Source: JBAXQQ01 sp037131695
Lineage (GTDB): Bacteria; Armatimonadota; Hebobacteria; CAIYQO01
Length of the DNA: 40,458 bases
Assembly (NCBI GenBank): GCA_964638715.1
Contig: CAZWZF010000045.1
Location: forward strand, 1 to 40,458
Reading direction: 5' to 3'
Shown: positions 39,126 through 40,458 of the stretch, in pieces
Position numbering within the stretch: the first letter of the stretch is position 1
How the letters are laid out: every line of letters begins with the position of its first letter
Program-made: the position numbers and the translations under genes
The notes under the pieces: model-generated
The model's input: only the letters and a program-made list of their open reading frames with translations
Told to the model about the DNA's origin: nothing
Databases searched by the model: none

Positions 39126-40376
39126 TTATTCCGGCCAGATAACCGATACTGCACGTCCAACTTTTAAATTGTCAATATATACGTTGCTGCCTTTAGCGGC
39201 TGAATCTGTTGAGAAGTTAAGGCTATTTCTATTTCCGTTACTACTTAATGTAATTGCTGTCGGGTCCCAAGCTACTTTTCCAGCAGTCAGCAATTCTGAC
39301 ATGACAGCATCGACAGTACCGGCAGTAGTATCAAAAACGAATACGTAATGATACCAAACATTCTTCTTCACAACCGGACTGCTCTGGGTGGTGGTTCCGC
39401 GTATTTCCCACTGACCATCATTTGCGACCACACCGGATGCATTATTTGTACCTTTATATACTAAAAAGAAATCAACCGGCGCATTTGTCGGATAGGCGAC
39501 AGAATTGCCTAAACGATGGTTGAATGTGTGTTGAATATCAAGGTTTGCAGTTCCCGGGAAATCTTCAATACATTTATCCATCATTAAATCAAATGACATA
39601 GCCTGAATAGTTGGAGAAGGAACTCCACCCCATTGACCATTTGCTGTCATCATCCAACCGGTTCCGGAGCCACCTGCTGATAAAGTACCACCCGATAATA
39701 ATGCAACACCCTTATTAACAGTAACACCTGTTGCAGTCCAAGCAAGTGTCGAACCTGTGATAGTTGTACCATTGGGGTTTCCGGTTTTTCCGGTGAAATC
39801 TTCATTAATTGCACCGGCATAATCCGGAACTGCTGTCATTCGCGGACCAGGTGTATAATCATCAAAAACTGGATTGCCCACATCAACATGACCATCCAGA
39901 TAACTTGCGATAGCTTTTCCACTATGACGCTGTGACAGGTCATTTACATTGTAGGCGATATTATCATATGTATTGTAAGTGACATTTACCAGTCCAGCCG
40001 CATGCGTACCATCCATTGTAAGAATTTGCGATGCTGGGTCACTTGCTTCACCCATCGACGTCCCGGCAACTTTTCGGTAATAACAATAACCATTTGGGAT
40101 GTTTTTGCCCGCAGTTGGACAAACCAGCACACCCGGATCAACTTTAATATCTGCCCATACCGATTGTGCAGACGGCAATGTTTCTTCGTGGTCCTGGGAC
40201 CACATCTGAATTGTGGCAGCAATTTGTCGCTGGTTGCTGGTGCAGGTAGTCATGCGTGCTTTCTCGCGTGCCCGGGCAAATACCGGGAACAGGATAGCAG
40301 CTAAAATGGCAATAATGGCAATTACAACTAATAATTCAATAAGTGTAAAGCCTTGCCGTTGTCTTGTTGTAAACAT
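39126..40376 (-). CDS. Prepilin-like protein with C-terminal beta-sandwich domain
   Basis: This 416-aa paralogue of the prepilin at 36200 is nearly identical in its first 60 residues: the leader ends at G9, then FTLIELLVVIAIIAILAAIL with Glu5 as E14. RHSGKAIASYLDGHVD gives the H-x9-DG motif. The C-terminal half (about 190-416) is a different beta-rich domain (ending KGSNVYIDNLKVGRAVSVIW) resembling concanavalin-like sandwich domains, so the two proteins share a head but carry different modules. The ATG at 40376 is chosen because the strong GGAGGTG lies just before it; an in-frame upstream start would add 26 unrelated residues. The upstream region contains the 35-bp window-edge repeat. Confidence 0.88.
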   Translation of the reverse strand: MFTTRQRQGFTLIELLVVIAIIAILAAILFPVFARAREKARMTTCTSNQRQIAATIQMWSQDHEETLPSAQSVWADIKVDPGVLVCPTAGKNIPNGYCYYRKVAGTSMGEASDPASQILTMDGTHAAGLVNVTYNTYDNIAYNVNDLSQRHSGKAIASYLDGHVDVGNPVFDDYTPGPRMTAVPDYAGAINEDFTGKTGNPNGTTITGSTLAWTATGVTVNKGVALLSGGTLSAGGSGTGWMMTANGQWGGVPSPTIQAMSFDLMMDKCIEDFPGTANLDIQHTFNHRLGNSVAYPTNAPVDFFLVYKGTNNASGVVANDGQWEIRGTTTQSSPVVKKNVWYHYVFVFDTTAGTVDAVMSELLTAGKVAWDPTAITLSSNGNRNSLNFSTDSAAKGSNVYIDNLKVGRAVSVIWPE

Positions 40377-40396
40377 AGTTACACCTCCAAAAATTA

Positions 40397-40431
40397 AATA
40401 AATTAAACGGGGTAGTCGGTTAGCTCCTCCT
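40397..40431 (-). repeat. Right copy of the 35-bp inverted repeat, upstream of a prepilin gene
   Basis: Matches 25-59 in inverted orientation at 34 of 35 positions. It lies about 20 bp upstream of the prepilin start codon, inside the likely leader or promoter region of that gene. It may be a conserved leader element copied with prepilin genes, or the boundary of a repeat at which assembly ended. Confidence 0.75.
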
Positions 40432-40458
40432 ACTGCTTTTACTATCATGTTCATCCCA

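Noticed and set aside
1..40458. tRNA or rRNA genes
   Set aside because: I saw no cloverleaf with a T-arm consensus and no rRNA segment in any gap by eye; a dedicated RNA search would be needed to exclude a divergent one.

Overview
The window is a bacterial chromosomal segment of moderate GC content, dense in genes, with many short palindromic repeats in the gaps. The prepilins (H-x9-DG type with an N-terminal helix ending in a conserved FARAREKAR motif), the expansion of uroporphyrinogen-decarboxylase-like (UroD-like) proteins and the stock of cytoplasmic glycosidases resemble Armatimonadota, Lentisphaerota and related uncultured heterotrophs. No rRNA or other phylogenetic marker strong enough to fix the phylum is present (L25, ProA and MurJ would be the best to search). 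Both window edges carry the same 35-bp sequence in inverted orientation, which suggests a contig that stops in repeats.

Layout. 1-2.8 kb: a GH116-like glycosidase (minus) behind a clear sigma70-type promoter with a palindromic operator. 2.9-6.5 kb: plus-strand genes for a GNAT acetyltransferase, an exported MBL-fold hydrolase, a glycosyltransferase and ribosomal protein L25. 6.7-15 kb: housekeeping and envelope genes, namely a SpoIID/LytB protein, ProA, an RraB-like protein, an ECF sigma factor followed by a membrane-helix-free GspF-like protein, a Gfo/Idh/MocA oxidoreductase and MurJ. 15.2-32 kb: a long minus-strand carbohydrate block, in transcription order GH31, UroD-like, UroD-like, SGNH esterase, UroD-like, an unknown 774-aa protein, GH2 beta-mannosidase-like, a secreted hypothetical protein, an AlbA_2 regulator and GH38 alpha-mannosidase. 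32.3-36.1 kb: an N-acylglucosamine/cellobiose 2-epimerase translationally coupled to a UroD-like gene, and a further UroD-like gene. 36.2-40.4 kb: two prepilin-like proteins and an exported LamG-SGNH protein.

The carbohydrate genes look like a catabolic set for alpha- and beta-mannosides, alpha-xylosides/glucosides and acylated sugars. None of the glycosidases has a visible signal peptide, so oligosaccharides would have to be imported, and no transporter lies in the window. Five divergent UroD-like proteins are interleaved with these enzymes. There is no corrinoid protein and no haem gene, so their role here is unexplained and is the most interesting biological question. The prepilin-like and LamG proteins could form a surface or secretion layer that captures glycans. 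The gaps are filled with several families of inverted repeats, including two copies of a 175-179 bp MITE-like element.
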